A DNA stretch of 64,000 nt from Streptomyces sp. NBC_01116 (GTDB lineage Bacteria; Actinomycetota; Actinomycetes; Streptomycetales; Streptomycetaceae), in contig NZ_CP108644.1 in NCBI RefSeq assembly GCF_041435495.1, positions 6,185,501-6,249,500 on the forward strand, read 5' to 3'. The translations under genes and the position numbers were made by a program. Positions 44,003-52,513 of the stretch are shown here, piece by piece; within the stretch, counting starts at the first letter, position 1, and each line of letters starts with the position of its first letter. Below the pieces are notes generated by a model. It had not been told where the DNA came from. It was given only the letters and a program-made list of their open reading frames with translations, and made no database searches.

Positions 44003-44012
44003 ACGAAAGGCC

Positions 44013-45023
44013 CTAGGCCGCGTACCAGGCGGCCACCCCGCCGAGGATGATGATCACGCACATCGCCGCATTGCTGCGCCGGTAGTCCACGAGGATCGCG
44101 GTGAACTCGCGGAGCGTCGCGTTGGGCCAGAAGTACGCGGCCGTGGGCGAGCCCACCACCTGCCCCCGGATCCGGACCCGCCGGGCGGTGAGGGCGGCGC
44201 GGAAGGCGTGGTAGTTGTTCGTGACGACGACGCACCGGTAGTCGGGCTTGGCCTCCTCCATGATCGCCTTGCTGAACCGCAGGTTCTCCTCGGTGTTCGT
44301 CGACCGGTCCTCCCGCTCGACGAGATGCGCCGGAAAGCCCTCGGCCACCAGGAGGTCGGCCATGGCGTGGGACTCCGGAAGGTCCTCGTCGGGCCCCTGT
44401 CCGCCCGAGGTGATGAGCACGGGGGACCCGCCGCGCCGGGAGAGCCATGCGTGCACCTCCCGCCCGCGCTTCAGCCGGCTCGCGAGCAGCGGCGGCACGG
44501 TGGAGCCGCCGACGAGCCCCGAGCCCAGCACCACCACGAAGTCGGCCCTGCGGCGCACCCGCAGCCGCCCGTAGAGGAACGCGTAACAGACGAAGCACAG
44601 GAACAGGAACGAGAAGTAGAGCGCCAGCCCGCCGGCCGCCGTCGCCGCGCCGATCAGCACCGGTGTCCGCAGCGCGGCGGCGGTGGCGAGCAGGGCGACC
44701 ACGGCGAGGATGGCCAGGGCCGCCAGCAGGGAGAGCAGATTCGTCGGGCTCCTGCCCTCCTTGCGCAGCATGCGTACGCCGTTGAGGAACAGGAAGCACG
44801 TCAGTACGAGCACCGCCACCGCCCCCAGGCCCAGCAGCGACCACACCACGACCGCCGCGGAGGCGGAGCCGGAGTCGACCAGCCGGTACAGCAGACCCGC
44901 CAGCGCACAGAGCGCGGCGAGCCCCAGGACGACGGCGTTACTGAACTTGCGGCGCTCGCGCAGCACGCTCACACAGAAGACGAGGAAGAGGAGCGCCGCC
45001 GGGGCGTAGACCACCATGCGCAC
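44013..45023 (-). CDS. YdcF/SanA-like membrane protein (DUF218)
   Basis: This 336-residue protein has about five or six membrane segments in the first 155 residues and a cytoplasmic or extracellular DUF218 domain after them. The DUF218 motifs are VVVLGSGLVGG, ITSGGQGPDE, RSTNTEENLRFS and VVVTNNYHAFRA. A final membrane segment (CVIIILGGVAAWYA) ends the protein. Members such as SanA, ElyC and YdcF are linked to envelope integrity and peptidoglycan precursors. The start may be 45023 or the Met two codons later. The 258 bases to its right up to the next gene hold no convincing feature. Confidence 0.88.
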   Translation of the reverse strand: MRMVVYAPAALLFLVFCVSVLRERRKFSNAVVLGLAALCALAGLLYRLVDSGSASAAVVVWSLLGLGAVAVLVLTCFLFLNGVRMLRKEGRSPTNLLSLLAALAILAVVALLATAAALRTPVLIGAATAAGGLALYFSFLFLCFVCYAFLYGRLRVRRRADFVVVLGSGLVGGSTVPPLLASRLKRGREVHAWLSRRGGSPVLITSGGQGPDEDLPESHAMADLLVAEGFPAHLVEREDRSTNTEENLRFSKAIMEEAKPDYRCVVVTNNYHAFRAALTARRVRIRGQVVGSPTAAYFWPNATLREFTAILVDYRRSNAAMCVIIILGGVAAWYAA

Positions 45024-45281
45024 AGACTATGCAGCGCTCCGGGAGCCGTTGACGGCGAGGTGGGGGGCGGGGCCGGAGGGGCCGGTGCGACCGGTGGCCG
45101 GACGCTGTGCCAGGCTCCGGCCCATGAGACGGAGCTTCAAGCCGCACGGCGGCCTGGGCGGCCTGGCGCCCGGCGAGTTGCGCCGCGCTGACGCCGCCTC
45201 CGCCGCTCGTTGACGGTGAACCGTGACGGTGATCCTCGATCGGGGCGTGCCCTTTGCGGGGTCCGAGCCGTTGAACCCGGC

Positions 45282-45515
45282 ATGAAGAAGCGAAGCGTAC
45301 TCGCCGCCGTCACCCTCGCCACCGGAGCGGTCATCGCCGCGATCAGCCCGCACCCGGGAGGCGGGGACACCGCACACGCCGCCGAGCCGCCCATCAGCCT
45401 GGGCGCGCTGGACAACGTCGGCGAGCTCGGCACGCTGGTCGACGGCGCGGCGGGGGCCACCACCTCCACCGCCGGCACGGTCACCAGCACCGTGGAAGGC
45501 GCCCAGCTCAGCTGA
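45282..45515 (+). CDS. small secreted protein
   Basis: This 77-residue precursor has a clear signal peptide (MKKRSVLAAVTLATGAVIAA) with a probable cut after about residue 33 (AHA-AEP). The mature part, about 44 residues, is rich in Gly, Ala, Thr and Leu and has no Cys. It resembles secreted surface peptides of Streptomyces but has no chaplin or rodlin motif. The ATG has only a weak ribosome site. Function is unknown. Confidence 0.6.
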   Translation: MKKRSVLAAVTLATGAVIAAISPHPGGGDTAHAAEPPISLGALDNVGELGTLVDGAAGATTSTAGTVTSTVEGAQLS

Positions 45516-45616
45516 ACCGGCTGGGAACGGGGGCGGGGGCGGCCGAAGGGGCGCCCCCGCCCCCGTTCCCGTTCCCGGCATTCCGCCGACGGGCCCGGCC
45601 GCCCGTGCGGCCCCGG

Positions 45617-46570
45617 TCAGGCCAGAAAGTCGACCTGTGGGCAGGAGCCCGCTCCGGCGGCGGCCCGGTGGACGGGCCAGGCCAGGGCGAGGTCCTGCCA
45701 GGGCAGTCCCACGGGGGCGTAGACGGTGATCTGGTCGCCGCTCTCGCGACCGGGCCGCTCACCGTGGAGCACCTGCCCGAAGGAGGCGTGCGCGGCGTCC
45801 GCGTCCAGCCCGCTGTTGCCGAGGGCCCCCATGGCGACCGCGAGTTCGAGGTCGTCGACCACGGTGAGGGCGCGTCGCAGCGCGTCGGCGGCGAGTTCGA
45901 CCTTGCCGGGTTCATCGGCGCCGAGCGTGGTGACGTGCATGCCGGGTCGCAGATCGGAGGCGTCGAGCAGCGGGCTGCGTGACCAGGTCGCCAGGACGAC
46001 GATGTCCCCACGTGCAGCGGCGCGCCGAGGTTCGGTGACCGTCTCGACCGGGATGCCCAGAAGGCGTTCGTGTTCCGCGGCGAACGCGGCCGCCCGTGCG
46101 GGATCGGTGTCGCACACGGTCAGCCCGGTCAGTTCACGCAACCGGGCGAGTCCCCGCAGCACCATCCGGGCCTGGGCGCCCGCACCGACGACGCTCACCG
46201 ATCCCGCGTGGTCGGCGGCGAGTGCGTGCGTCGCCAGAGCCGCGGCCAGCCCGGTGCGCCAGGCCGTGACCGTCGCCGAGTCGAGCACCGCCAGCAGCTC
46301 TCCGTCCGCCAGGTCGTGCAGGCAGACGAGCCCGCGCAGAGCGGGCGCCGCGTCGGGGAACTTCGCGTTGACCTTCACCGTGTAGGCCGGAATCCCTTCG
46401 ATCACTCCGGGCAGCAGCGCTGTCGCCGTGCCCGGACCGGGAAGATCCGTCCGCACCCGCAACGGCCGAACGTCCGGACCGGCCGCGAGGAAGCCCGCGC
46501 GCAGTCCGGTCATCACGGTGTCGGGGTCGAGCAGTTCGGTGATGCGGGAACGCGTCAGTAGCAAGGTCAC
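45617..46570 (-). CDS. ornithine cyclodeaminase/mu-crystallin family protein
   Basis: This NAD(P)-binding protein of 317 residues belongs to the ornithine cyclodeaminase/mu-crystallin family, which includes alanine dehydrogenases, ketimine reductases and siderophore diaminopropionate enzymes. The middle has VKVNAKFPDAAPALRG and the Rossmann motif VSVVGAGAQARMVLRGL. The end has TTLGADEPGKVEL. GTG 46570 is chosen because GAAGGT lies six bases upstream. It stands between the small secreted gene and a TetR gene on the same strand (106 bases upstream). A link to the imine-reductase gene is possible because both reduce C=N bonds. Confidence 0.88.
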   Translation of the reverse strand: MTLLLTRSRITELLDPDTVMTGLRAGFLAAGPDVRPLRVRTDLPGPGTATALLPGVIEGIPAYTVKVNAKFPDAAPALRGLVCLHDLADGELLAVLDSATVTAWRTGLAAALATHALAADHAGSVSVVGAGAQARMVLRGLARLRELTGLTVCDTDPARAAAFAAEHERLLGIPVETVTEPRRAAARGDIVVLATWSRSPLLDASDLRPGMHVTTLGADEPGKVELAADALRRALTVVDDLELAVAMGALGNSGLDADAAHASFGQVLHGERPGRESGDQITVYAPVGLPWQDLALAWPVHRAAAGAGSCPQVDFLA

Positions 46571-46675
46571 CCGGCCACCTTCGCCGGTCGGTCGCGGACC
46601 TGGCAACTTCGAGGAAATCGCCCGATCCCGGCACCCCGCCGGGCGGTGGTGCGCCCCCGACGTACTGGACGTACC

Positions 46676-47272
46676 TCAGGTGCCCGACGTATCCGGCGTA
46701 TCGATCCCGTACGACCTCACGAGGCGGGCCAACTGCCGCCCCGCCGCCAGGAGGGGCTCCTCGCTCCGGTTGACCTGGGCGGTGACCTCGGCGCCCTCCA
46801 TGGCGCTGATGGCGGTGGTGGCCAGCTCGCGGGCGGCCTCCGCCGGGAATCCGCAGCCCAGCAACTTGTCGCGGACGAGGCGCTCCCAGCTGTTCAGCGC
46901 TTCGGCGCAGACCTGCTGGAGCTCCGAGTCGGTCCCGAGCGTCTCCAGGGCCGCCGCCGTCACCGGGCAGCCGTCGACCCAGCCCGATTCCTTGAGCCCG
47001 GCGGCCAGCTGGCGGGTGCAGGAGACCATCGCCTCCGCCGGGTCGGACTCGCTGCTCAGGGCCTCCTCCAGCAGGGCGGCGAACTCCAGTGCGCTGTACC
47101 GGATCGCGGCGACCGCGACGGCTTCCTTGCCGCCCGGGAAGAAGTGGTAGATCGATCCCAGCGTGGCCTGCGACTCCGCGGCGATCTGCTTGATGCCGGT
47201 GCCGACGTAGCCCTGCCGCTGGATGAGGCGCGCGGTCGCCACGACGATCCGGTCCCGGGTGCTGGTCTGCAT
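46676..47272 (-). CDS. TetR-family regulator (LmrA/YxaF-like)
   Basis: This 198-residue repressor begins with a TetR helix-turn-helix (IVVATARLIQRQGYVGTGIKQIAAESQ, then GSIYHFFPGGKEAV). Its C-terminal ligand domain, with DGCPVTAAALETL, looks like the LmrA/YxaF subgroup. The gene is divergent from an imine-reductase-like gene. Two near-identical palindromes lie between them, so it probably represses both itself and the oxidoreductase. The inducer is unknown. Confidence 0.92.
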   Translation of the reverse strand: MQTSTRDRIVVATARLIQRQGYVGTGIKQIAAESQATLGSIYHFFPGGKEAVAVAAIRYSALEFAALLEEALSSESDPAEAMVSCTRQLAAGLKESGWVDGCPVTAAALETLGTDSELQQVCAEALNSWERLVRDKLLGCGFPAEAARELATTAISAMEGAEVTAQVNRSEEPLLAAGRQLARLVRSYGIDTPDTSGT

Positions 47273-47296
47273 GCCGTCACTGTAGCGGGTGCTGGG

Positions 47297-47359
47297 TAGA
47301 GCGTTCGTTCCAGAGCTGTGCTAGCTTTTCCGCGTGCTCTAAATAGAGCGATCGTTTTA
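47297..47359. promoter_or_regulatory. paired TetR operators
   Basis: TAGAGCGTTCGTTCCA (47297-47312) and TAGAGCGATCGTTTTA (47344-47359) share TAGAGCGnTCGTT and are imperfect palindromes spaced 47 bases apart. They lie between the divergent TetR and oxidoreductase genes. Confidence 0.8.
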
Positions 47360-47440
47360 GTCGGGCGGGTCATGGCGGGCCGGGGCGGGTCGAGGCAGGT
47401 TCTGACGCCGCGTCCCGACCGCCCCTGTTGGAGGCAGGCA

Positions 47441-48331
47441 ATGAACAGCGCACCGAACGCACCGAACGCGGTCACCGTCATCGGGCTGGGCCCCATGGGC
47501 CGGGCGATGGCCGCGGCCTTACTCGACCGCGGGTACGCGGTCACCGTCTGGAACCGCACCGCCTCCCGCGCGGACGACCTGGTGGCCCGAGGAGCGGTAC
47601 TCGCGCGGAGCCCTGCCGACGCCGTCGCGGCGAACGAGGCGGTCATCATCAGCCTCACGGATTACGCGGCGGTCAACGCCGTACTGGAGCCCGCGACGCA
47701 GGTCCTGGACGGCCGGGTCCTGCTCAACCTCACCTCCGCCACACCGGAGGAGGCCCGCGCCGGAGCGCGCTGGGCGGCCGGGCGCGGAGCCGTCCAGATC
47801 ACCGGCGGCGTCAACGCGTCGCCCCCGGGGATCGGGCAGCCCGAGTCGCAGGCCTTCTACAGCGGGCCGCGCGAGGCGTTCGACCGGCACCGGCCGGTGC
47901 TCGAAGCGCTGACGGGCCGGGTCGACCACCAGGGCGAGGACCCGGGGCTCGCCGCGCTCCACTACCAGATCGGCATGGTCGTGTTCTGGACCTCGCTGCT
48001 GAGTTTCTGGCAGGCGATCGCCCTCGCCCGCGCGAACGGTCTGACAGCGGCCGACATCCTGCCGAGCACCGCCGAAACGACGAACTCGCTCTCGGAGACG
48101 TTCGCCTTCTACGCCGAGCGCATCGACGCCGGAATGCACCTGGGAGACGTCGACCGCCTGGCCATGGGGCTGGCGAGCGCCGAGCACGTCCTGCACACCC
48201 ATGCCGACGCGGGCGTCGACACGGTCATTCCGGCCGCCGTCGTCGACCTGTTCCGGCGGGGCGTGGAGGCGGGGCGCGGCGCGGACAGCTGTTCGGCCCT
48301 GGTCGAACTGATAACGAAGCCCGGGACGTGA
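47441..48331 (+). CDS. imine reductase-like NADP-binding oxidoreductase
   Basis: This 296-residue protein of the 3-hydroxyisobutyrate/6-phosphogluconate dehydrogenase superfamily has the NADPH motif VIGLGPMGRAMAAALLDRG and VWNRTASRADDLV. The block LNLTSATPEEARAGARWAA, followed by a GGV...PPGIG segment, is what I recall for imine reductases, which reduce cyclic imines. The C-terminal helix swap domain is present. GGAGG lies eight bases before the ATG at 47441. The divergent TetR and its two operators control it. The real substrate is unknown. Confidence 0.88.
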   Translation: MNSAPNAPNAVTVIGLGPMGRAMAAALLDRGYAVTVWNRTASRADDLVARGAVLARSPADAVAANEAVIISLTDYAAVNAVLEPATQVLDGRVLLNLTSATPEEARAGARWAAGRGAVQITGGVNASPPGIGQPESQAFYSGPREAFDRHRPVLEALTGRVDHQGEDPGLAALHYQIGMVVFWTSLLSFWQAIALARANGLTAADILPSTAETTNSLSETFAFYAERIDAGMHLGDVDRLAMGLASAEHVLHTHADAGVDTVIPAAVVDLFRRGVEAGRGADSCSALVELITKPGT

Positions 48332-48356
48332 CCCTTCGTCGGCCTGACCACAGGAC

Positions 48357-48415
48357 CGACCCGACCCACCTGACTCGGCCGACCCGACCGACCCGACCCG
48401 ACCGACGCGGGCACG
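48357..48415. repeat. CGACC-type simple repeats
   Basis: Short CCGACCCGACC units repeat imperfectly between the oxidoreductase and the AraC gene. It is low-complexity intergenic DNA with no clear function. Confidence 0.6.
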
Positions 48416-48478
48416 GACGGTCGGGTCCGGCACCCTGGTTCCTTCCTACGGTGAACGAGCAAGGGAAGGAGCCGGCCG

Positions 48479-49351
48479 TTGCTGGAACGACTGAACGACG
48501 CGATGGAGCACATCGAGGCACGCCTCGGTGAGCGCATCGAGGCGGCGGAGCTGGCCCGCATCGCGATGACGTCGGAGTACCACTTCCGCCGGATGTTCTC
48601 CGCGCTCGCGGGGCTCCCGCTGGCGGAGTACATCCGTCGCCGCCGCATGACGGTCGCGGGAGCCGAGGTGCTCGGCGACCCCGACCGGACCCTGCTGGAC
48701 GTTGCGGTGCGGTACGGCTACGACACGGGGGAGGGCTTCGCCCGCGCCTTTCGGGCCGTGCACGGCATCGGCCCCGGCGAGGCCCGGCGTACCGGCGCGG
48801 TTCTGCGGTCGCAGCAACGGCTGACCTTCCGACTCGTCGTCGAAGGGAGTGCGGCCATGCGGTACAAGCTGGTGGAGAAGGAGGCGTTCCGGGTGGTGGG
48901 CAGGAGGGCCCGCGTCCCGCTCGTCCACGAGGGGCCGAATCCGGCCATCGCGGAGTTCATCCGGGGGATTGGGCGGGAGGAGCTGGACCGCATCGCGGCC
49001 CTCTCGGACCAGGAGCCGGCGGGCATCGTCGGGGTGAGCGACCAGCTCGACCCGAGCCGCGCGGAGGGCACCGAACTCGACTACTACCACGGGGTGGTGA
49101 GTGGCGCGGAGCCTCCTGAGGACCTGGACGCCCTGGACGTACAGGCAGGGGCCTGGGCGGTCTTCGAGAACGAGGGGCAGTTCCCGGGGGCCCTCCAGTA
49201 CCTCTGGCGGGACGTGTTCACCCAGTGGTTCCCGTCGAACCCGTACGCCTCCCGGCCCGGCCCGGAGATCCTGCGGGTGCGGCTGACGGAGGAGGGGAAG
49301 CGGGCGGAGGCGGAGCTGTGGATCCCGGTGGAGCGGACCGCCGGGGCCTGA
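48479..49351 (+). CDS. AraC-family regulator with GyrI-like ligand domain
   Basis: This 290-residue regulator has an N-terminal AraC DNA-binding domain with two helix-turn-helix units (AELARIAMTSEYHFRRMFSA and LLDVAVRYGYDTGEGFARAF). A C-terminal GyrI-like effector domain follows (about 125-290, with YKLVEKEAFRVVGRRA and the late PGPEILRVRL). Such proteins sense drugs or small hydrophobic ligands. The start is a TTG with GGAAGGAG eight bases upstream, which I trust more than any internal Met. It is alone in its direction, about 150 bases after the oxidoreductase. Confidence 0.9.
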   Translation: MLERLNDAMEHIEARLGERIEAAELARIAMTSEYHFRRMFSALAGLPLAEYIRRRRMTVAGAEVLGDPDRTLLDVAVRYGYDTGEGFARAFRAVHGIGPGEARRTGAVLRSQQRLTFRLVVEGSAAMRYKLVEKEAFRVVGRRARVPLVHEGPNPAIAEFIRGIGREELDRIAALSDQEPAGIVGVSDQLDPSRAEGTELDYYHGVVSGAEPPEDLDALDVQAGAWAVFENEGQFPGALQYLWRDVFTQWFPSNPYASRPGPEILRVRLTEEGKRAEAELWIPVERTAGA

Positions 49352-49414
49352 GCTGGCCGCACGAAATATGCGGCACGGCAGAGGTTTACGGCCATGGGGC
49401 ATATGCGATGCCTT

Positions 49415-49430
49415 AATGGTCCAGACCTAT
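49415..49430. promoter_or_regulatory. DasR-type operator (dre) upstream of a small secreted gene
   Basis: AATGGTCCAGACCTAT matches the core of the Streptomyces dre (TGGTCTAGACCA) at 10 of 12 positions, and the same TGGTCCAGACC occurs in chitinase promoters. It lies 115 bases upstream of the next gene. Confidence 0.6.
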
Positions 49431-49545
49431 TGTGCGGGCGCGCCCGGCTCGCTAGCTTTCTCTCGGCGGCGCGCGCTGATCGGTTCGGCTCTGACCATTC
49501 ACTGATGCACTGTCATGTGCGTCGACTGAAAAGGGAGTTACCGGC

Positions 49546-49788
49546 ATGCACAGACGTATAGCCGCTCTCGCGGTGACCGTGGCGACCGCAGGCGCGATGC
49601 TGCTCGGCACCGCGTCGACCGCCTCCGCGACGGGCCCCGGCTTCTTCCTCCGCAGCCATCACGGCAGCCTGGCGGAGTGCCAGGCGGTCGGGAACGCCGG
49701 CGCCGACAACGCTCTCTGGAGCCGCGTCTTCATCTGCAACCCGTTCGCGGGCAAGCCGGGCGTGTACGAGCTGTGGGTGCGTTACTGA
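49546..49788 (+). CDS. small secreted protein with one probable disulfide
   Basis: This 80-residue precursor has a Sec signal (MHRRIAALAVTVATAGAMLL, cut near ASA at about 28). A mature domain of about 50 residues has two Cys, in LAECQAVG and RVFICNPF, that can form one disulfide. The motif GFFLRSHHGSLAECQAVGN recalls small cysteine-containing secreted proteins of Streptomyces, but I know no function. AAGGGAG lies eight bases before the ATG. A DasR-like operator lies upstream, suggesting control by N-acetylglucosamine. Confidence 0.75.
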   Translation: MHRRIAALAVTVATAGAMLLGTASTASATGPGFFLRSHHGSLAECQAVGNAGADNALWSRVFICNPFAGKPGVYELWVRY

Positions 49789-49860
49789 TCCGTCCGCCCG
49801 GACGGAAACCGCTCCGCCCCCGGCCGAGTTGACGGCCGGGGGCGGGGCGGGCCGACTGCT

Positions 49861-50073
49861 TCAGAGGGCGGTGCTGCTGCCGTGGACGAAGGCGCTCCAG
49901 GCGGCGGGCTCGACGGTGAGGACGGGGCCGTCGGTCACCTTGGAGTCGCGGACGTGGACGGCGGTGGGGTGGGCGGCGACTTCGACGCAGGCTCCGCCCT
50001 GGTCGCTGCTGTAGCTCGACTTCAACCAGTGGAGGGCGGTGCGGTGAGCCGTCAGGTGTGCTGCGCTGGTCAT
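49861..50073 (-). CDS. DUF397 family protein of a WhiJ-like cluster
   Basis: This 70-residue protein has the DUF397 signature: WLKSSYSSDQGGACVEVA, then VHVRDSKVTDGPVLTV and AWSAFVHG. Such small proteins are nearly always encoded next to a WhiJ-type regulator. They are thought to modulate it, perhaps as an antitoxin-like partner. Its ATG overlaps the stop of the regulator gene by four bases, so translation is coupled. Confidence 0.92.
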   Translation of the reverse strand: MTSAAHLTAHRTALHWLKSSYSSDQGGACVEVAAHPTAVHVRDSKVTDGPVLTVEPAAWSAFVHGSSTAL

Positions 50074-50903
50074 GTCTCTCCAAGCAGTGCGGCAAGCAGT
50101 GCGTCCAGAAGCCGGGCGCTCTCCTCGGCGGTCAGCGCCTGCGACCGCAGCATCCCATATTTCTGCATGAGAGCGCTGACGTGGGCCGGATCGTCGTACA
50201 GCTCGGACCGCATGTGCATCTCGGCGTAGGCGAGCTGATCGTGGTCCTGTGTCTCCAGGAGAACGAGCGGTCCGGCAAGACCGGCGTGCTTGGGAGTCTT
50301 TCGCGGCATGATCTGAATGCTGACGAACGGGAGATCCATGCAGCGCCGCAGGTGGAGAAGCTGCTCCCGCATGACCTCGGGATCGCCCAGCTCGGAGTGC
50401 AGGATGCTCTCCTCCAGGATGAAATGGAGGATGGGGCGAGGCTTGCGCTCCAGCAACTTCTGTCGTTCGAGTCGGGTGGCCACTCGGTTCTCGATCTCGT
50501 CCACTTCGAGAGGTGGGTAGTGGCAGGAGAAGATGAGCCGCGCGTACCTCTCCGTCTGGAGCAGCCCTGGTACGAGCTGAGTCTCGTACCAGGACAGGCT
50601 GACCGCGTCCTGCTCGTACTCCACGAAGTCCTGCGCAAAGGCCTTGTAGCGCTCCTCCCTCGGCACCTTCTTCACTGCGACTTCTAACGCCCCCTTGGTG
50701 CCGAGTAGTTCGTCCAGTTCGATGGCGAAGTCCAGCTTCAGGGCTCGTCGCCCCTGCTCGATGGAGGCGATGGTGTCCTCGCCGACCCCGAACCGCTCGG
50801 CAAGAACCGGTTGCGTCAGCCCTGCTCGCTGGCGGAAGTGGCCGAGCTGCGCCCCGATCACGTGCCACGAGCTGACCCGCCTGTTCCGCTTTCCTGGCTG
50901 CAT
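50070..50903 (-). CDS. XRE-family regulator with DUF5753 (WhiJ-like)
   Basis: This 277-residue protein has an N-terminal XRE helix-turn-helix (GHFRQRAGLTQPVLAERFG, then EDTIASIEQGRRAL) and a DUF5753 domain (about 90-260, with YETQLVPGLLQTERYARLI and HAGLAGPLVLLE). It is the regulator of the WhiJ/DUF397/ATPase modules, which are found many times per Streptomyces genome and affect development or antibiotic timing. GAGGGAGAG precedes the ATG. The divergent gene is an ATP-binding protein of the same module. What it senses is unknown. Confidence 0.93.
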   Translation of the reverse strand: MQPGKRNRRVSSWHVIGAQLGHFRQRAGLTQPVLAERFGVGEDTIASIEQGRRALKLDFAIELDELLGTKGALEVAVKKVPREERYKAFAQDFVEYEQDAVSLSWYETQLVPGLLQTERYARLIFSCHYPPLEVDEIENRVATRLERQKLLERKPRPILHFILEESILHSELGDPEVMREQLLHLRRCMDLPFVSIQIMPRKTPKHAGLAGPLVLLETQDHDQLAYAEMHMRSELYDDPAHVSALMQKYGMLRSQALTAEESARLLDALLAALLGET

Positions 50904-51012
50904 AAGCCGACTCTCCCTCTCGTACCGCGATCGATCTGTCGGAAGCCGTACAAATGCGTTGTACGCCCCTCCGCTCTGCTGAAGCCTAGTAACTCCGTGT
51001 GAGCGTGGAAGT

Positions 51013-51426
51013 ATGAACGAGACAACTCAACTCCCCTACTTCCGCGCCGCCTTCTACTGCCGTGAGCGCAGGTCGATCCCGGTCGTACGCAAGTTCGCCC
51101 GTAAGGCAATGGTCGAGTGGAAGTGCGAGGAGCGCACGGACGATGTGCTGCTCTGCGTGACCGAGCTGGCGACCAACGCCCTGCGTCACGGCGTCCCCCC
51201 GGGGCGCGGCTTCAAGGTCCACATCTACCTGGAGCGGATCGAGAACGCGCTCCGCGTCGAGCTGCACGACAGTGGTGACGGCGAGGTGCGCCCGGCGGAC
51301 GGTCTGCCGGGGGCCGACGACGAGGGCGGGCGCGGGCTGCTGCTGGTCGCGGCGCTGGCGGACAAGTGGGGAGTGGAGGAGCGGAACCCCGGCAAGACCG
51401 TGTGGTGCGAGTTCGCCCTTACGTGA
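51013..51426 (+). CDS. ATP-binding anti-sigma-like protein (AbaA/RsbW type)
   Basis: This 137-residue protein has a GHKL ATPase fold of the HATPase_c_2 group. The N-box VTELATNALRHG and the G1-like region LHDSGDGEVRP plus the G2-like GGRGLLLVAALADKWGV are present. Related proteins are anti-sigma or WhiJ-cluster partner factors. It is divergent from the WhiJ-like regulator, with 109 bases between the two starts, and completes the triad. Kinase activity is not certain; the partner protein is not visible. Confidence 0.9.
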   Translation: MNETTQLPYFRAAFYCRERRSIPVVRKFARKAMVEWKCEERTDDVLLCVTELATNALRHGVPPGRGFKVHIYLERIENALRVELHDSGDGEVRPADGLPGADDEGGRGLLLVAALADKWGVEERNPGKTVWCEFALT

Positions 51427-51508
51427 CTGTTGCTTGCTGTTTCGGCAAGGATGTTTGTCGTTTCGGCCTGGTCGCGCGCACCATCTCCATCAACCGGAGG
51501 TGGTCCGC

Positions 51509-52492
51509 ATGACGAGCAGGAGCGACGACATGAAGCAGCAGCGGTACGACGTGGTGATCGTGGGCGGCGGGGCCGCCGGTCTGAGCGGGGCGCTGACCCT
51601 GGCGCGGGCCCGGCGCTCGGTCCTGGTGATCGACGCGGGCGAGCCCCGTAACGCGCCCGCGTCCCACGTGCACAACTACCTGGGACGCGAGTCGACCCCG
51701 CCCGGTGAGCTGCTGGCGATCGGCCGGGGCGAGGCCGCCGGGTACGGGGCGGAGATCGCCGAGGGCCGGGTGGCCTCGGCGGAGACGCTGCCGGGGGAGC
51801 GGGGCTTCCGGGTGGTGACGGAGGACGGCCGGAGCGTCGAGGCGCGCAGGCTGCTGGTGACGACGGGGCTCGTCGACGAGCTGCCGTCCGTGCCCGGCCT
51901 GGCGGAGCGCTGGGGGCGTGAGGTGCTGCACTGCCCGTACTGCCACGGCCGCGAGGTGGCGGACCGCCCGATCGGCGTACTCGCCACCGGGGCCCTCGCC
52001 GTGCACCAGGCGCTGATGTGGCGGCAGTGGAGCGAGGACGTCACCCTCTTCCGCCACACGGGCCCGGAGCCCACGGACGAGGAGTACGAGCAGCTGGCCG
52101 CCCGGGGTGTGGCCGTGGTGGACGGCGAGGTGACGGGCCTGGAGGTCGAGGACGACCGGCTCACCGGCGTACGGCTGGACGGCGGCCGGGTGATCCCGCG
52201 CGAGGCACTGGTGGTCCAGGCGCGCTTCGTCGCGCGTTCCGCCGTGCTGGAATCGCTGGGGCTCGCCCCGGTGGCGCAGGAGATGGGCGGCGAGGTGATC
52301 GGTACGTACATCCCCACCGACCCGACCGGCGCGACCGAGGTCCCCGGAGTCTGGGCGGCGGGCAACGTCACCCGCCTCACCGAACAGGTGATCGGCGCCG
52401 CCGCGGCCGGCCTCATGGCTGCGGCGGCGATCAACGGCGACCTGATCACCGAGGACACCCGCGACGCGGTGGAGGCGCGGCGGCGCGGCTGA
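51509..52492 (+). CDS. thioredoxin reductase-like flavoprotein
   Basis: This is an NAD(P)/FAD-dependent disulfide oxidoreductase-type protein of 327 residues. The FAD motif VVIVGGGAAGLSGALTLAR is at about 14-32. The redox-like pair CPYC lies in LHCPYCHGREV, and the final FAD motif is VPGVWAAGNVTR. The CPYC variant differs from CATC of true thioredoxin reductases, so it may act on another partner or be one of the related holothin/gliotoxin-type dithiol oxidases. GGAGG precedes the ATG at good spacing. It follows the ATPase gene by 82 bases but is probably unrelated to it. Confidence 0.88.
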   Translation: MTSRSDDMKQQRYDVVIVGGGAAGLSGALTLARARRSVLVIDAGEPRNAPASHVHNYLGRESTPPGELLAIGRGEAAGYGAEIAEGRVASAETLPGERGFRVVTEDGRSVEARRLLVTTGLVDELPSVPGLAERWGREVLHCPYCHGREVADRPIGVLATGALAVHQALMWRQWSEDVTLFRHTGPEPTDEEYEQLAARGVAVVDGEVTGLEVEDDRLTGVRLDGGRVIPREALVVQARFVARSAVLESLGLAPVAQEMGGEVIGTYIPTDPTGATEVPGVWAAGNVTRLTEQVIGAAAAGLMAAAAINGDLITEDTRDAVEARRRG

Positions 52493-52513
52493 GCGGTGCG
52501 CCGCCACGCGACG

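Noticed and set aside
45124..45213. 29-codon frame MRRSFKPHGGLGG...
   Set aside because: No ribosome site, low complexity and no family; could be chance.
48357..48415. CGACC repeats as a mobile element or origin
   Set aside because: Units are irregular and short; no transposase, terminal repeats or DnaA boxes nearby.
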